35,805 nt of DNA from NCBI GenBank assembly GCA_012728165.1, contig JAAYFQ010000146.1, positions 1 to 35,805 on the forward strand, in the 5' to 3' direction. The notes under the pieces were generated by a model. The model saw nothing but the letters and a program-made list of their open reading frames with translations, had not been told where the DNA came from and searched no databases. Every line of letters begins with the position of its first letter. Position 1 is the first letter of the stretch. Source of the DNA: Synergistaceae bacterium (GTDB taxonomy: Bacteria; Synergistota; Synergistia; Synergistales; Synergistaceae). Made by a program: the position numbers and the translations under genes. Positions 18,458 to 26,593 of the stretch are shown piece after piece.

Positions 18458-19525
18458 CTATCTAGCCCACCAAGGCAGTATATTTTCCTTCGTTTTTTGC
18501 TTATTTTTTTGCAAAGATTTTTCAACATCATTTCTGTGTATCCAGCCAATTGCTCTTTCTGAATAACATACTTCGATGTCTCTTGCCCATTGAAAACGCC
18601 AAAACCCACCCTTTTCTATTAGCTTAAAAAGATTTTCTGTTCGATTTCTGGATAAAGTTGGTAGGTTGAGTTCTTCTCCTTGCTTTCGCAACATGTCAAT
18701 TATTTCCATTTTAGATAAACTCTTTATTTTTGTTGCACTCCATGCAACCAAAGCTGGAGGTTGCGATATAGTTATATTATCAAGCAATATTGCTGTTTTC
18801 GTAGAACGTTCAACAAGTTCATCTTCAATTTGACGAGCAAGACCGAGCATTAATACCTCAAAGTTTTTATTCATATTTTGGTGTATCCATGGAATAAGCT
18901 CATTTCTTATCCTATTTCTATAATACTTTGTGTCTAAATTACTGGAATCTTCTCTCCAAGAAATATCATTATTCAAAAGTATCTCGCGGAGCTCTTTTCT
19001 TCTGAAGTCAATAACAGGACGAACTATATTTTTATTAACTTGAGGAATACCGCGCAAGCCCTTGAGTCCAGTTCCTCTGAATAAATTTATAAGCTGTGTT
19101 TCGACAAGATCGTCTGCCGAATGTCCAACAGCTATATAAAAAATATCTTCATTTTTTGCAACATCATTAAAATGGGAATACCTTTCTCGTCTAGCAGCCA
19201 TTTCAAATGATTCTCCTACGAGCTTCTCCCTGTTTACATCAATACTCTTTATATAGTATTTTATACCGTTTTTTTTACAAAGTTCCTCTACAAAGGCTGA
19301 ATCTTCATGTGATTTCCCTGCTCGAGTGCAGTGATCTAAATGCGCTACGACTAACCTGCCTTTATAAATACTATTTAGCAACCAAAGCATAGCAACAGAA
19401 TCTCCTCCACCTGAAACAGCAACAACCATTCCGTCTGAATTCCACCAGCCTTGTCTTTCAGCAGCCTTACGAAGTCTATTTTTAAATATTACGTTTTTAT
19501 CCAAGCATTTACACCACACTATCAA
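18458..19525 (-). CDS. tilS: tRNA(Ile)-lysidine synthase
   Basis: Attaches lysine to C34 of the CAU-anticodon isoleucine tRNA so that it reads AUA codons; an essential ATP-dependent ligase. The 355 residues carry the PP-loop SGGGDSVAM (38-46), then VAHLDH, GHSADDLVETQLINLFRGTGLKGLRGI and RNRIRNELIPWI, all family hallmarks. The C-terminal tRNA-binding part is short compared with Bacillus (about 470 residues). The start is uncertain. The longest frame begins with TTG at 19525 without a Shine-Dalgarno; GTG at 19519 and TTG at 19504 are also in frame. TTG 19504 (MDKNVIFKNRL...) has a weak GGTG upstream and fits homologues best. It is preceded by an unusual cluster of inverted repeats. Confidence 0.92.
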   Translation of the reverse strand: MIVWCKCLDKNVIFKNRLRKAAERQGWWNSDGMVVAVSGGGDSVAMLWLLNSIYKGRLVVAHLDHCTRAGKSHEDSAFVEELCKKNGIKYYIKSIDVNREKLVGESFEMAARRERYSHFNDVAKNEDIFYIAVGHSADDLVETQLINLFRGTGLKGLRGIPQVNKNIVRPVIDFRRKELREILLNNDISWREDSSNLDTKYYRNRIRNELIPWIHQNMNKNFEVLMLGLARQIEDELVERSTKTAILLDNITISQPPALVAWSATKIKSLSKMEIIDMLRKQGEELNLPTLSRNRTENLFKLIEKGGFWRFQWARDIEVCYSERAIGWIHRNDVEKSLQKNKQKTKENILPWWAR

Positions 19526-19550
19526 GAAATCAAACTAAACATATTATATA

Positions 19551-19644
19551 TTAAGTTGTAACTTAAATTGTTAACATTTTAAACAGTAACACTAAGTTGT
19601 GTTACATAATAGTTAAATATATCAATATTATGTAATACAACTTA
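19551..19644. repeat. Cluster of inverted repeats upstream of tilS
   Basis: Three overlapping dyads lie in about 95 bp. 19551-19566 is a 16-bp palindrome (arms TTAAGTT/AACTTAA). 19586-19592 and 19599-19605 pair perfectly (GTAACAC/GTGTTAC). 19593-19611 and 19626-19644 form a 19-bp stem with one mismatch around a 14-nt loop. The motif AAGTTGT occurs three times, twice direct and once inverted. The second and third dyads share bases, so they exclude each other as RNA structures. A TATAAT-like hexamer for tilS lies just past the first palindrome. Operator cluster or leader switch are both possible. Confidence 0.55.
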
Positions 19645-19681
19645 TTTTATATTTAGTTTAGGAAATAAAGGAAATATGGCT

Positions 19682-19719
19682 TAAGAGCAAAAGACCCGCG
19701 AGAAAAAATCTCACGGGTC
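19682..19719 (-). terminator. Terminator after tRNA-Gly
   Basis: On the minus strand GACCCGTGAGA pairs with TCTCGCGGGTC (11 bp with one G-T-type pair; 19719-19709 and 19703-19693) and TTTTGCTCTT follows. It is 12 bases beyond the CCA of tRNA-Gly. Confidence 0.87.
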
Positions 19720-19731
19720 ATTCAGTTATAT

Positions 19732-19807
19732 TGGAGCGGAAGACGGGATTCGGACCCGCGACCTACGGCTTGGAAGGCCATCGCTCTACCAGCTGAGCTA
19801 CTTCCGC
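19732..19807 (-). tRNA. tRNA-Gly (anticodon TCC)
   Basis: 76 nt with encoded CCA. The acceptor GCGGAAG (19807-19801) pairs with CTTCCGC (19742-19736). The anticodon stem ATGGC/GCCGT encloses the loop CTTCCAA, so the anticodon is TCC, reading GGA and GGG. The T-arm contains GGTCCGAATCC. It is on the minus strand, transcribed away from the neighbouring methylase gene. Confidence 0.96.
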
Positions 19808-19821
19808 AAACGACAGAATGG

Positions 19822-19851
19822 ATAATAACATTGTGAAGGCCTTGCTGTCAA
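19822..19851 (-). promoter_or_regulatory. Sigma70-type promoter of tRNA-Gly
   Basis: Minus strand TTGACA (19851-19846), 18-nt spacer, TATTAT (19827-19822) preceded by TGT (extended -10). It ends 14 bases before the tRNA 5' end. Confidence 0.8.
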
Positions 19852-19929
19852 GTTTGTTTTTCTGTATTTCTAGTTAAAGATGGGCAGTAATTCTTTTGCA
19901 ATAAACACTATTACATAATCGTTAATTGT

Positions 19930-19946
19930 TATATACTCAGTATATA
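19930..19946. promoter_or_regulatory. 17-bp palindrome before the methylase gene
   Basis: TATATACT, one central C, then AGTATATA: perfect 8-bp arms, 24 nt before the ATG and 8 nt before GGAGG. No convincing -35/-10 pair was found for the gene, but TATACT within this palindrome could act as a -10. It is a possible operator for autoregulation. Confidence 0.4.
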
Positions 19947-19969
19947 GCATATTTGGAGGCGGTGATTAA

Positions 19970-22153
19970 ATGTGGAATAAAAATAATTCTTGCGTTATAT
20001 ACCGGAATTCTTATCAAGACACGTTTAACCTTAACACTTACAAGAAAGAAATTTCTATTTACATAGACAAAATAAATGAAACTGACACGTGGATACGTTC
20101 CGGCAAGTTTATCAATGATCGTTTTAAAGATCAAATATCATCATATCAACTCATTGGTAAGGCTGCGCTAATTGAAGGAAACCCAAATATTGATATATTA
20201 CTTTTAAAAACACAAGTCGGAATCTCTTTGGATAACGCCGAGAGAACAGCTACCGATTTTATCTACGATTACCTTTTTGATTCTTCTACTGATTCTGCAT
20301 TTGTAGCTCTTATTCCTTCATCGGGCGACGGATACATTTCATATTTTTTTGGCTCTCCTTCATTTTTTAAAGTTAAAATACCCTTCGACATACTTAGTTT
20401 CGTTTGTATAGAAACTATCAAAAACTATCTTCATCTTACTCACTCTATAGACATAAGCAGCCTTCCAAATTCAGACTTTCATTCACCAAATACTGACATT
20501 GCAAAAAAAGCAGAGATCGTAGATAGCGCTCTCAAAAATATGAAATTTTGCGATATGGCCTCCAGTTCTGGAGAAATTATTTTTGCAATGTGCTCAACTG
20601 TTGCAGAAATTCGATACTCAATGAACAAGTTCATAGATAATACTAATAATGGCCGGACTAAAGATGATTTTATTAATTATTTCTTGTCTAAATCACTACA
20701 TGCTACAGATTATCATGCGGGAGCACTAGCAACACTTAAAATAGGGCTTTTATTAACTTATCCTAATGTCGAATTTAATATGAATAATTTTATTTGGGGA
20801 AACATCCTAACTGAAAATCTTTTCCCTTCTGTATGTTTTGATGTGATAGTTACCAATCCACCTCACATGAGACAGGAACTTTTCTCTGTAATCAAAGATA
20901 ATCTGAGTTCATATAATTCGTACAACGCAAACTCAGACCTCTATTGCTACTATACAGAAAGAGCCTTTTCACTTCTCAATAATAAAGGCACACTGAGTTT
21001 GATAATGTCTAACAGATGGATGCAAGCAGATTATGGTATTCCTCTTAGAAAGTTTCTTGCTTCGAAGAATATCTCATCTATCGTAGATTATGATCAGATT
21101 AGACCTTTGAAAGAGATCTCAACTCCAATATCTATAATCTTTGCTAATAATAACCTTCCTTCAGAAACGTTGGATATTACAATTGTCAATGACAGTGATT
21201 GTAAGGATATTAAACAATATGTTGAGGATAATTCTCAAACTTTAAATAAGATGTTTTTATCTAACGACAAATGGAATTTTGTTTCAAACAACATAACTTT
21301 GCTAATAAATAAGTTAAACAATTCTAATGTAACGCGATTTTCTACTTATACGAATGAAAGCTTTTACAGAGGAATACTCACTGGACTGAACGAGGCATTT
21401 ATCGTAGATAACAAAACAGCTTCCACTTTAATAGAATCGCACCCTTCTGCTGCAAAGATATTACGTCCAATTCTTTCTGGTAGAGATGTCAAAAGATATA
21501 TGAAGCCGGAGACAAAGAAACAAGTCATATTTATGCCAAGAGGGTATACCGATAAAATGCGAAGAGAAACAGACCCATATGAATGGTTGGTTAATACATA
21601 TCCTTCTGTTGCATCACATCTTGCAAAGTATGAAACGAAGGCTATGAAACGGAGAGATAAGGGTGACTACTGGTGGGAATTACGTTCATGTAAATATTAC
21701 AACTTATTTAATAATACGAAAATTATATGCCCCTCTATCGTAAAAAAACTGTCAGCGACGTTAGATGACAAAAAATGTATTTCTAACGATAAAACTATAA
21801 TCATAGCGTCTGATGACTACTATCTTCTTGGGCTTCTAAATTCAAGCCTTATGGACTTTTATTTCAGAAATACATCAAACAAACTATTGAATAATCATTT
21901 TGAACTTAGGCTTGCTCTGCTTGCTTCATTCCCAATCCGTAATATTAGCAAGACAAATTCTTTTTCTATAAAATCACAAAAAGGCATAGAAACTTATGCA
22001 AAACGTCTATCAAAACTACATTCTATTCCCTATAATGAACGCACTGATAGCATCGCGGATGAAATACAATCAACTGAACGAAGTTTGAACCATATAGTTT
22101 ATAAACTATACAATTTGACGCCTTCAGAAATATTTTTAGTAGAAAATAATTAA
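19970..22153 (+). CDS. TaqI/Eco57I-like adenine-specific DNA methylase (type IIG-like), atypical motifs
   Basis: 727 residues laid out like single-chain type IIG enzymes. The N-terminal part (1-160; NIDILLLKT..., TATDFIYDYLF) resembles the segment preceding the methylase in such proteins, but no PD-(D/E)xK nuclease site is evident. The methylase core (about 190-400) has motif I as CDMASSSG (194-201), where DPACGSG is normal, HATDYHAGA (244-252), motif IV VTNPPH (294-299) instead of NPP followed by Y/F/W, and SNRWMQADYG (347-356). The C-terminal TaqI-like target-recognition domain (about 465-660) is well kept: YRGILTGLNEAFIVD, ILSGRDVKRY and YYNLFNNTKIICP. Activity is therefore doubtful. The ATG has GGAGG 10 nt upstream. 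No restriction partner is adjacent. It is the only complete plus-strand protein gene here, between two tRNA genes, which suggests horizontal gain. Confidence 0.82.
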   Translation: MWNKNNSCVIYRNSYQDTFNLNTYKKEISIYIDKINETDTWIRSGKFINDRFKDQISSYQLIGKAALIEGNPNIDILLLKTQVGISLDNAERTATDFIYDYLFDSSTDSAFVALIPSSGDGYISYFFGSPSFFKVKIPFDILSFVCIETIKNYLHLTHSIDISSLPNSDFHSPNTDIAKKAEIVDSALKNMKFCDMASSSGEIIFAMCSTVAEIRYSMNKFIDNTNNGRTKDDFINYFLSKSLHATDYHAGALATLKIGLLLTYPNVEFNMNNFIWGNILTENLFPSVCFDVIVTNPPHMRQELFSVIKDNLSSYNSYNANSDLYCYYTERAFSLLNNKGTLSLIMSNRWMQADYGIPLRKFLASKNISSIVDYDQIRPLKEISTPISIIFANNNLPSETLDITIVNDSDCKDIKQYVEDNSQTLNKMFLSNDKWNFVSNNITLLINKLNNSNVTRFSTYTNESFYRGILTGLNEAFIVDNKTASTLIESHPSAAKILRPILSGRDVKRYMKPETKKQVIFMPRGYTDKMRRETDPYEWLVNTYPSVASHLAKYETKAMKRRDKGDYWWELRSCKYYNLFNNTKIICPSIVKKLSATLDDKKCISNDKTIIIASDDYYLLGLLNSSLMDFYFRNTSNKLLNNHFELRLALLASFPIRNISKTNSFSIKSQKGIETYAKRLSKLHSIPYNERTDSIADEIQSTERSLNHIVYKLYNLTPSEIFLVENN

Positions 22154-22172
22154 TAATTAATTATTTTCTACT
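22138..22172. repeat. 35-bp perfect palindrome over the methylase stop codon
   Basis: Arms 22138-22154 and 22156-22172 are perfect 17-bp reverse complements with one central base; nearly all A/T. It includes the last codons and the TAA (22151-22153) of the methylase. It could be a weak terminator or 3' stabiliser, though no U-tract follows, or a mark of how the gene was inserted next to tRNA-Pro. Confidence 0.6.
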
Positions 22173-22189
22173 CCATTTTCACAAACTCA

Positions 22190-22198
22190 TGTTATAAT
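22190..22198 (+). promoter_or_regulatory. Extended -10 promoter of tRNA-Pro
   Basis: TGTTATAAT: a perfect TATAAT with TG one base upstream, 10 bases before the tRNA 5' end. No TTGACA-like -35 is present at 16-18 nt, so the TG element probably compensates. Confidence 0.7.
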
Positions 22199-22208
22199 CT
22201 TGCAGTTA

Positions 22209-22286
22209 CGGGATGTAGCGTAGTCTGGTTAGCGCACCTGCTTTGGGAGCAGGGGGTCGGAGGTTCGAATCCTCTCATCCCGACCA
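22209..22286 (+). tRNA. tRNA-Pro (anticodon TGG)
   Basis: 78 nt with encoded CCA. The acceptor CGGGATG (22209-22215) pairs with CATCCCG (22276-22282), with discriminator A. The anticodon stem CCTGC/GCAGG encloses TTTGGGA, so the anticodon is TGG, able to read all four CCN codons when modified. The T-loop is TTCGAAT. Confidence 0.96.
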
Positions 22287-22296
22287 TAAAAATTTA

Positions 22297-22323
22297 AGCG
22301 GACTATAGAGTCCGCTCTTTTTA
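22297..22323 (+). terminator. Terminator after tRNA-Pro
   Basis: An 8-bp stem AGCGGACT/AGTCCGCT (22297-22304, 22309-22316) with a 4-nt loop, followed by CTTTTTATT; 10 bases after the CCA end. Confidence 0.85.
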
Positions 22324-22328
22324 TTACT

Positions 22329-22370
22329 AAAACAAACGGCATACTCTGTAAAGAGTATGCCGTTTGTTTT
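22329..22370. terminator. Bidirectional terminator, perfect 19-bp stem, at the end of the V-ATPase operon
   Basis: Arms 22329-22347 and 22352-22370 pair perfectly around GTAA. Both flanks have A/T runs (AAAA and TTTT), so it can stop minus-strand transcription from the ATPase operon (last stop at 22391) and any plus-strand readthrough past the tRNA-Pro terminator. Confidence 0.9.
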
Positions 22371-22390
22371 TAATTAACTTATGAACCGTT

Positions 22391-23017
22391 CTAGTGAGCC
22401 CTAACAATATCTTTTATAACCATTAGCCTAGAAAGTGTAGAACGCTCTGCCTCGTCAAGTTTCATGGAAATCGAACGAACTGTTTCAATAGAATTTGGTA
22501 TCATAACGTGTTCGAGTGCATTAACACGACGACGCGTTTTCTCAATTTCAAGTGCCATTGATTTAACAGCTTTTTCCTCTGCTGCAAGTTCAACAAGTTT
22601 TGGCATAAGTGTTAAAAATTGCTCAAGTGCTACATCAAGACTTCCTGGAGAGGTGCCAAGTCCATAATTAAGCTCAACATGCTGCTCCGGGAAAGTAAAC
22701 CTTGGAACACGCACACTCATTATGTTTGCAAAAACTACTTCCACTCTCATGTCCCCACTTGCACACATCAATGTCTGTTCAAGCATTTGAGGCAACGTCT
22801 GAGCTCTTGCAAGCAAAAACCCTGCATAACATAAAGCAAGCTCTTCTTCTATCTCTTGTCGGAGCTGATAGACAACTCTTGCTCTTATAAGAAACTCCTT
22901 AACAAGAGCATCTTGCTTATCTTTAAGCAATTTATGCCCACGTTTTGCAACTATAAGGCTTTTTTTGAGCTTAGAAAGCTCCATACGGTTAGGGTTTACA
23001 TTAAGTATTTTTGCCAT
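22391..23017 (-). CDS. atpD: V-type ATPase subunit D (central stalk)
   Basis: Rotor shaft protein that links the A3B3 head to the membrane ring through subunits F and C. The 208 residues are almost entirely long helical coiled coil at both ends. The N-terminal NPNRMELSKLKKSLIVAKRGHKLLKDKQDALVKEF pattern and the C-terminal EKTRRRVNALEHVMIPN block are family hallmarks. The ATG at 23017 has GGAGG close upstream, 15 nt after the atpB stop. It is the last gene of the operon and is followed by the 19-bp terminator. It is equivalent to ntpD of Enterococcus hirae. Confidence 0.96.
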   Translation of the reverse strand: MAKILNVNPNRMELSKLKKSLIVAKRGHKLLKDKQDALVKEFLIRARVVYQLRQEIEEELALCYAGFLLARAQTLPQMLEQTLMCASGDMRVEVVFANIMSVRVPRFTFPEQHVELNYGLGTSPGSLDVALEQFLTLMPKLVELAAEEKAVKSMALEIEKTRRRVNALEHVMIPNSIETVRSISMKLDEAERSTLSRLMVIKDIVRAH

Positions 23018-23032
23018 CGTATTAACCCCTCC

Positions 23033-24451
23033 CTACACTTTTACAACAGGCTGATTCGCGTCCTCTTTTGATTCAATCAACGGTTTCAGATATTTTTCAA
23101 TATACTCATCTTTTACACGCTTAAGTTCCTTTGTAGGAACAATAGTAAGAAGACTCCAGCCCAATTGGAGTGTTTCTTCAATAGTTCTGTTCTCATACTC
23201 ACCCTGACGAATGTATTCATTCTCAAAACGTTCGGCAAACTTTGCAAATGCCTTGTCCTCTTCGGAAAGAGCACTATCACCTAGAATAACAGCAAGTTCC
23301 TTGGCTTCCTTACCTCGTGAATAAGCTGCAAAGAGTTGGTTCGTAAGGTCTGCGTGGTCCTCACGCGTCTTATCTTTACCTATGCCTTTATCTTTCAACC
23401 GCGAAAGAGAAGGCATTACGTCTACAGGCGGATATATTCCTTTACGGTGAAGTCCTCGCGCCAGGATAATTTGTCCTTCTGTGATATATCCTGTAAGGTC
23501 AGGAATGGGGTGAGTCTTATCATCTTCTGGCATTGTAAGTATAGGAAGCTGAGTAATTGAGCCCTCTCTACCCTTAAGTCTCCCTGCTCGTTCGTACATT
23601 GTAGCAAGGTCAGTGTAGAGATAACCAGGATAACCACGTCTTCCAGGAACTTCTTTACGAGCAGCTGAAATTTCACGAAGAGCTTCACAATAGTTTGTAA
23701 GGTCGGTTAAAATAACAAGAACGTGCATACCCTTTTCAAAGGCAAGGTATTCGGCAGCAGTCAAAGCAAGTCGAGGTGTTGAAATACGCTCAATTGCAGG
23801 GTCATCCGCCAAGTTGACATACATAACTGTACGCTCAACTGCACCTGTTTTTCTAAAGTCCTCCATAAAGAAGGAAGCTTCTTCAAATGTAATACCCATT
23901 GCAGCAAAGACAACCGCAAAATTTGCATGGCCACTGATAACGTTGGCCTGACGTGCAATTTGAGCGGCCATTTGGCTATGAGGCATACCACTTCCTGAAA
24001 ATATCGGAAGCTTCTGTCCACGAACCAACGGGTTCATACCGTCTATTGCTGAAATCCCTGTCTGTATAAATTCAGATGGAAAGTCACGTGAGAATGGATT
24101 GATTGGATTTCCGTTAACATCCAAATATTTCACAGGGATGATCGGGTCTCCACCATCTATAGGATCGCCCCGGCCGTTAAAGACACGCCCAAGCATATTG
24201 TCTGAGACAGGCAACTTAAGAACATCCCCAAGGAAACGAATCTGCGTGGTGTTTACATCAATACCAGTGCTTCCTTCATAAACTTGGACTAGAGCTCTGT
24301 CCTCAGTTATTTCGAGAACTCGACCAGTTCTTTTTTCACCAGTCGCAAGGCGGATTTCTGCAAGCTCATCGTAGGAAACATCCTCAACCTTTTCAACTAA
24401 CATAAGCGGTCCTGAAAGGTCACATATTGTTCTATACTCTTTAGGCAACAT
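23033..24451 (-). CDS. atpB: V-type ATPase subunit B (non-catalytic)
   Basis: Regulatory nucleotide-site subunit of the A3B3 head. The 472 residues have the family beta-barrel N-terminus and the central RecA-like domain. The P-loop position is replaced by SGSGMPHS (152-159), so there is no Walker lysine and the subunit is non-catalytic. Other hallmarks are [29 protein letters not shown] (with ILTDLTNY) and [20 protein letters not shown]-like residues at the interface. The ATG at 24451 overlaps the atpA stop by 11 nt, with GGAGGTGAT as ribosome-binding site inside atpA. It is equivalent to ntpB. Confidence 0.97.
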   Translation of the reverse strand: MLPKEYRTICDLSGPLMLVEKVEDVSYDELAEIRLATGEKRTGRVLEITEDRALVQVYEGSTGIDVNTTQIRFLGDVLKLPVSDNMLGRVFNGRGDPIDGGDPIIPVKYLDVNGNPINPFSRDFPSEFIQTGISAIDGMNPLVRGQKLPIFSGSGMPHSQMAAQIARQANVISGHANFAVVFAAMGITFEEASFFMEDFRKTGAVERTVMYVNLADDPAIERISTPRLALTAAEYLAFEKGMHVLVILTDLTNYCEALREISAARKEVPGRRGYPGYLYTDLATMYERAGRLKGREGSITQLPILTMPEDDKTHPIPDLTGYITEGQIILARGLHRKGIYPPVDVMPSLSRLKDKGIGKDKTREDHADLTNQLFAAYSRGKEAKELAVILGDSALSEEDKAFAKFAERFENEYIRQGEYENRTIEETLQLGWSLLTIVPTKELKRVKDEYIEKYLKPLIESKEDANQPVVKV

Positions 24452-26237
24452 CTATATCACCTCCAGCCGCACTCAGTTTCCCGAGCTTCGACTTAATTGA
24501 AACTTCAAGTTTGTCGAACTTCTCAAGCTCATCCTCTTTAATATATCTCATACGTGCTATATCTTCGCGAATTGGATGGTTTATTACTGACTTTAACATT
24601 CCACCACGCAACAAAACCTGCATGCCAAGACTGTGAAATAAAAGTATAATTCGAAGCATCTTAAACTGCTTGTCCATGGAGGCATAAGTATCAACCTCAT
24701 GGAAGGAATTCTGATGTAAAAAATCTTCGCGTATTGACTTAGAAGTTTCAAGAACCATTCGTTCCTCTCTAGAAAGAGAATCTATACCAACAAGTCGAAC
24801 AATTTCTTTAAGCTGGTCTTCTTCTTCGAGAAAAGTCATAGCTTCTATACGTGATGTACTCCACTCTCCGTCATACTTTCTATCCCAATATTCACCAAGC
24901 ATCGGTGCATATAATGAATAACTTGAGAGCCAGTTAATAGCAGGAAAGTGACGCTGATATGCAAGCTGAGCATCTAGTCCCCAGAACACTTTTGTAACAC
25001 GAAGGGTATTCTGAGTAACAGGTTCAGATAAGTCGCCACCTGGAGGTGAAACAGCTCCTATTACGGAAATAGCGCCTTCTCTGCCGTCTTTGCCATAGCA
25101 TATCGCACGTCCCGCTCTTTCATAGAAAGTTGCCAGGCGTGTGCCAAGATACGCAGGAAATCCTTCTTCACCAGGCATTTCTTCAAGGCGTCCTGACATT
25201 TCACGAAGAGCTTCCGCCCAACGCGATGTCGAGTCTGCCATCAATGCAATAGAATAGCCCATGTCACGGAAATATTCGGCAATAGTGATACCCGTGTAGA
25301 TAGAGGCTTCACGTGCTGCAACAGGCATATTAGATGTGTTTGCTATAAGAAGCGTTCGTTTCATCAATGGCTGACCTGAGCGTGGATCTTCTAGTTCAGG
25401 GAATTCAAGAAGAACGTCTGTCATCTCATTGCCTCGTTCTCCACAACCAATATAAACAATTATTTCAGCGTCTGCCCATTTAGCTAGCTGATGCTGTATA
25501 ACTGTTTTTCCTGATCCAAATGGCCCTGGAACACAAGCGGTGCCACCTCGAGCAATTGGGAAAAACGTATCAACGACTCGCTGACCAGTGGTAAGAGGGA
25601 CTTCAGGAGGAAGTCTCTTTAAAACGGGACGTGGTTTTCGAACTGGCCATCTCTGAAGAAGTGTAATTTTATGATCTTTACCCTTTACATCAGTAACGAC
25701 AGCTACAACTTCTTCAACTGTAAAACTGCCAGCATTAATGCTTTTAATTTTACCTTCGAGACCATACGGAATCATTATTTTGTGGTCAACAAGCTCTGTT
25801 TCGGCAACAGATCCGATAATGTCGCCAGAATTAACTTCTGTTCCAACTTCTTCACATGGCACGAAATCCCATTTCTTTGTTCTGCTTACTGCAGGAACGT
25901 TAATACCACGAAGAATGTATGGGCTATTCGCAGCCTTTTGAATAGCTTCAAGAGGACGCTGAATTCCATCGAAGAATTCTTCTATAAGTCCAGGCGCAAG
26001 TTCAACACTCAAAGGTTCTCCTGTACTTACAACGGGTTCTCCTGGAGCAAGTCCGGAAGTTTCTTCATAGACCTGTACTGATGCTGTATCATCTTTAAGT
26101 TCAATTATTTCACCGACAAGACCTGATTTTCCGACTCTAACAACGTCAAACATACAGGCTCCAGCCATGCCTTTTGCGATAACAAGCGGACCGGAAATCT
26201 TTGCGATAAAACCTGTAATGGCATTTGGAGTAGCCAC
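24441..26237 (-). CDS. atpA: V-type ATPase subunit A (catalytic)
   Basis: Catalytic ATP-hydrolysing or ATP-forming subunit. The 598 residues have the N-terminal barrel, the extra non-homologous region (about 110-190, including [19 protein letters not shown]) that marks V/A-type A subunits, and the P-loop GPFGSGKT (238-245). A Walker B region ([18 protein letters not shown]) with the GER motif [12 protein letters not shown] lies between the two. The start is GTG at 26237, chosen because GGAGG lies 8 nt upstream; it follows the atpF stop by 20 nt. In the operon it stands between F and B, as ntpA does. Confidence 0.98.
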   Translation of the reverse strand: MATPNAITGFIAKISGPLVIAKGMAGACMFDVVRVGKSGLVGEIIELKDDTASVQVYEETSGLAPGEPVVSTGEPLSVELAPGLIEEFFDGIQRPLEAIQKAANSPYILRGINVPAVSRTKKWDFVPCEEVGTEVNSGDIIGSVAETELVDHKIMIPYGLEGKIKSINAGSFTVEEVVAVVTDVKGKDHKITLLQRWPVRKPRPVLKRLPPEVPLTTGQRVVDTFFPIARGGTACVPGPFGSGKTVIQHQLAKWADAEIIVYIGCGERGNEMTDVLLEFPELEDPRSGQPLMKRTLLIANTSNMPVAAREASIYTGITIAEYFRDMGYSIALMADSTSRWAEALREMSGRLEEMPGEEGFPAYLGTRLATFYERAGRAICYGKDGREGAISVIGAVSPPGGDLSEPVTQNTLRVTKVFWGLDAQLAYQRHFPAINWLSSYSLYAPMLGEYWDRKYDGEWSTSRIEAMTFLEEEDQLKEIVRLVGIDSLSREERMVLETSKSIREDFLHQNSFHEVDTYASMDKQFKMLRIILLFHSLGMQVLLRGGMLKSVINHPIREDIARMRYIKEDELEKFDKLEVSIKSKLGKLSAAGGDIDVA

Positions 26238-26257
26238 TTACATCGCCTCCATCTTCA

Positions 26258-26593
26258 TCATTTAACTCCAAAGATATCCATGCCAACCGCACGTTCAACA
26301 TTTTTTCTTATTGACGTAAGGCCAACTCCCATGGATCCACTTTGGTTTGGGACAGGAATTATAGACATATCACTTGACTCACTAATTTCACTAACGGCAT
26401 CCTGGAATTCAACATATAGAGATTCTTCCACAAAGAGTGCCGCATAATTCGAACGAGCAAATTTACTCATTATCTGCCCAATAGAGTTTCTGTTTTCATC
26501 GTTTATGATAGCAACGTCAAGACCAATAGCTTTAAACGGGAGCATGCTGTCATAACTTCCAAGCGCAGCCATAGGAGACTTATCCTTAGACAT
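26258..26593 (-). CDS. atpF: V-type ATPase subunit F
   Basis: Small Rossmann-like rotor subunit (111 residues) that binds subunit D on the central stalk. Family traits are the early AIGLDVAIIND strand-turn (E. hirae NtpG has the same fold), the middle NYAALFVEESLYVEF, and the late IIPVPNQSGSMGVGLTSIRKNVERAVGMDIF. The ATG at 26593 overlaps the atpC stop by 8 nt with GGAGG 10 nt upstream. Short and divergent, but its place between C and A supports the assignment. Confidence 0.93.
   Translation of the reverse strand: MSKDKSPMAALGSYDSMLPFKAIGLDVAIINDENRNSIGQIMSKFARSNYAALFVEESLYVEFQDAVSEISESSDMSIIPVPNQSGSMGVGLTSIRKNVERAVGMDIFGVK

Noticed and set aside
19970-20450. A PD-(D/E)xK restriction nuclease domain at the N-terminus of the methylase (NIDILLLKT).
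   Set aside because: Only a faint D...LLK resemblance; the expected PD and ExK spacing is not met, so no nuclease is claimed.
19732-22286. Attachment-site duplication of a tRNA 3' end flanking the methylase islet.
   Set aside because: Neither the tRNA-Gly nor the tRNA-Pro 3' sequence was found repeated on the other side of the gene.
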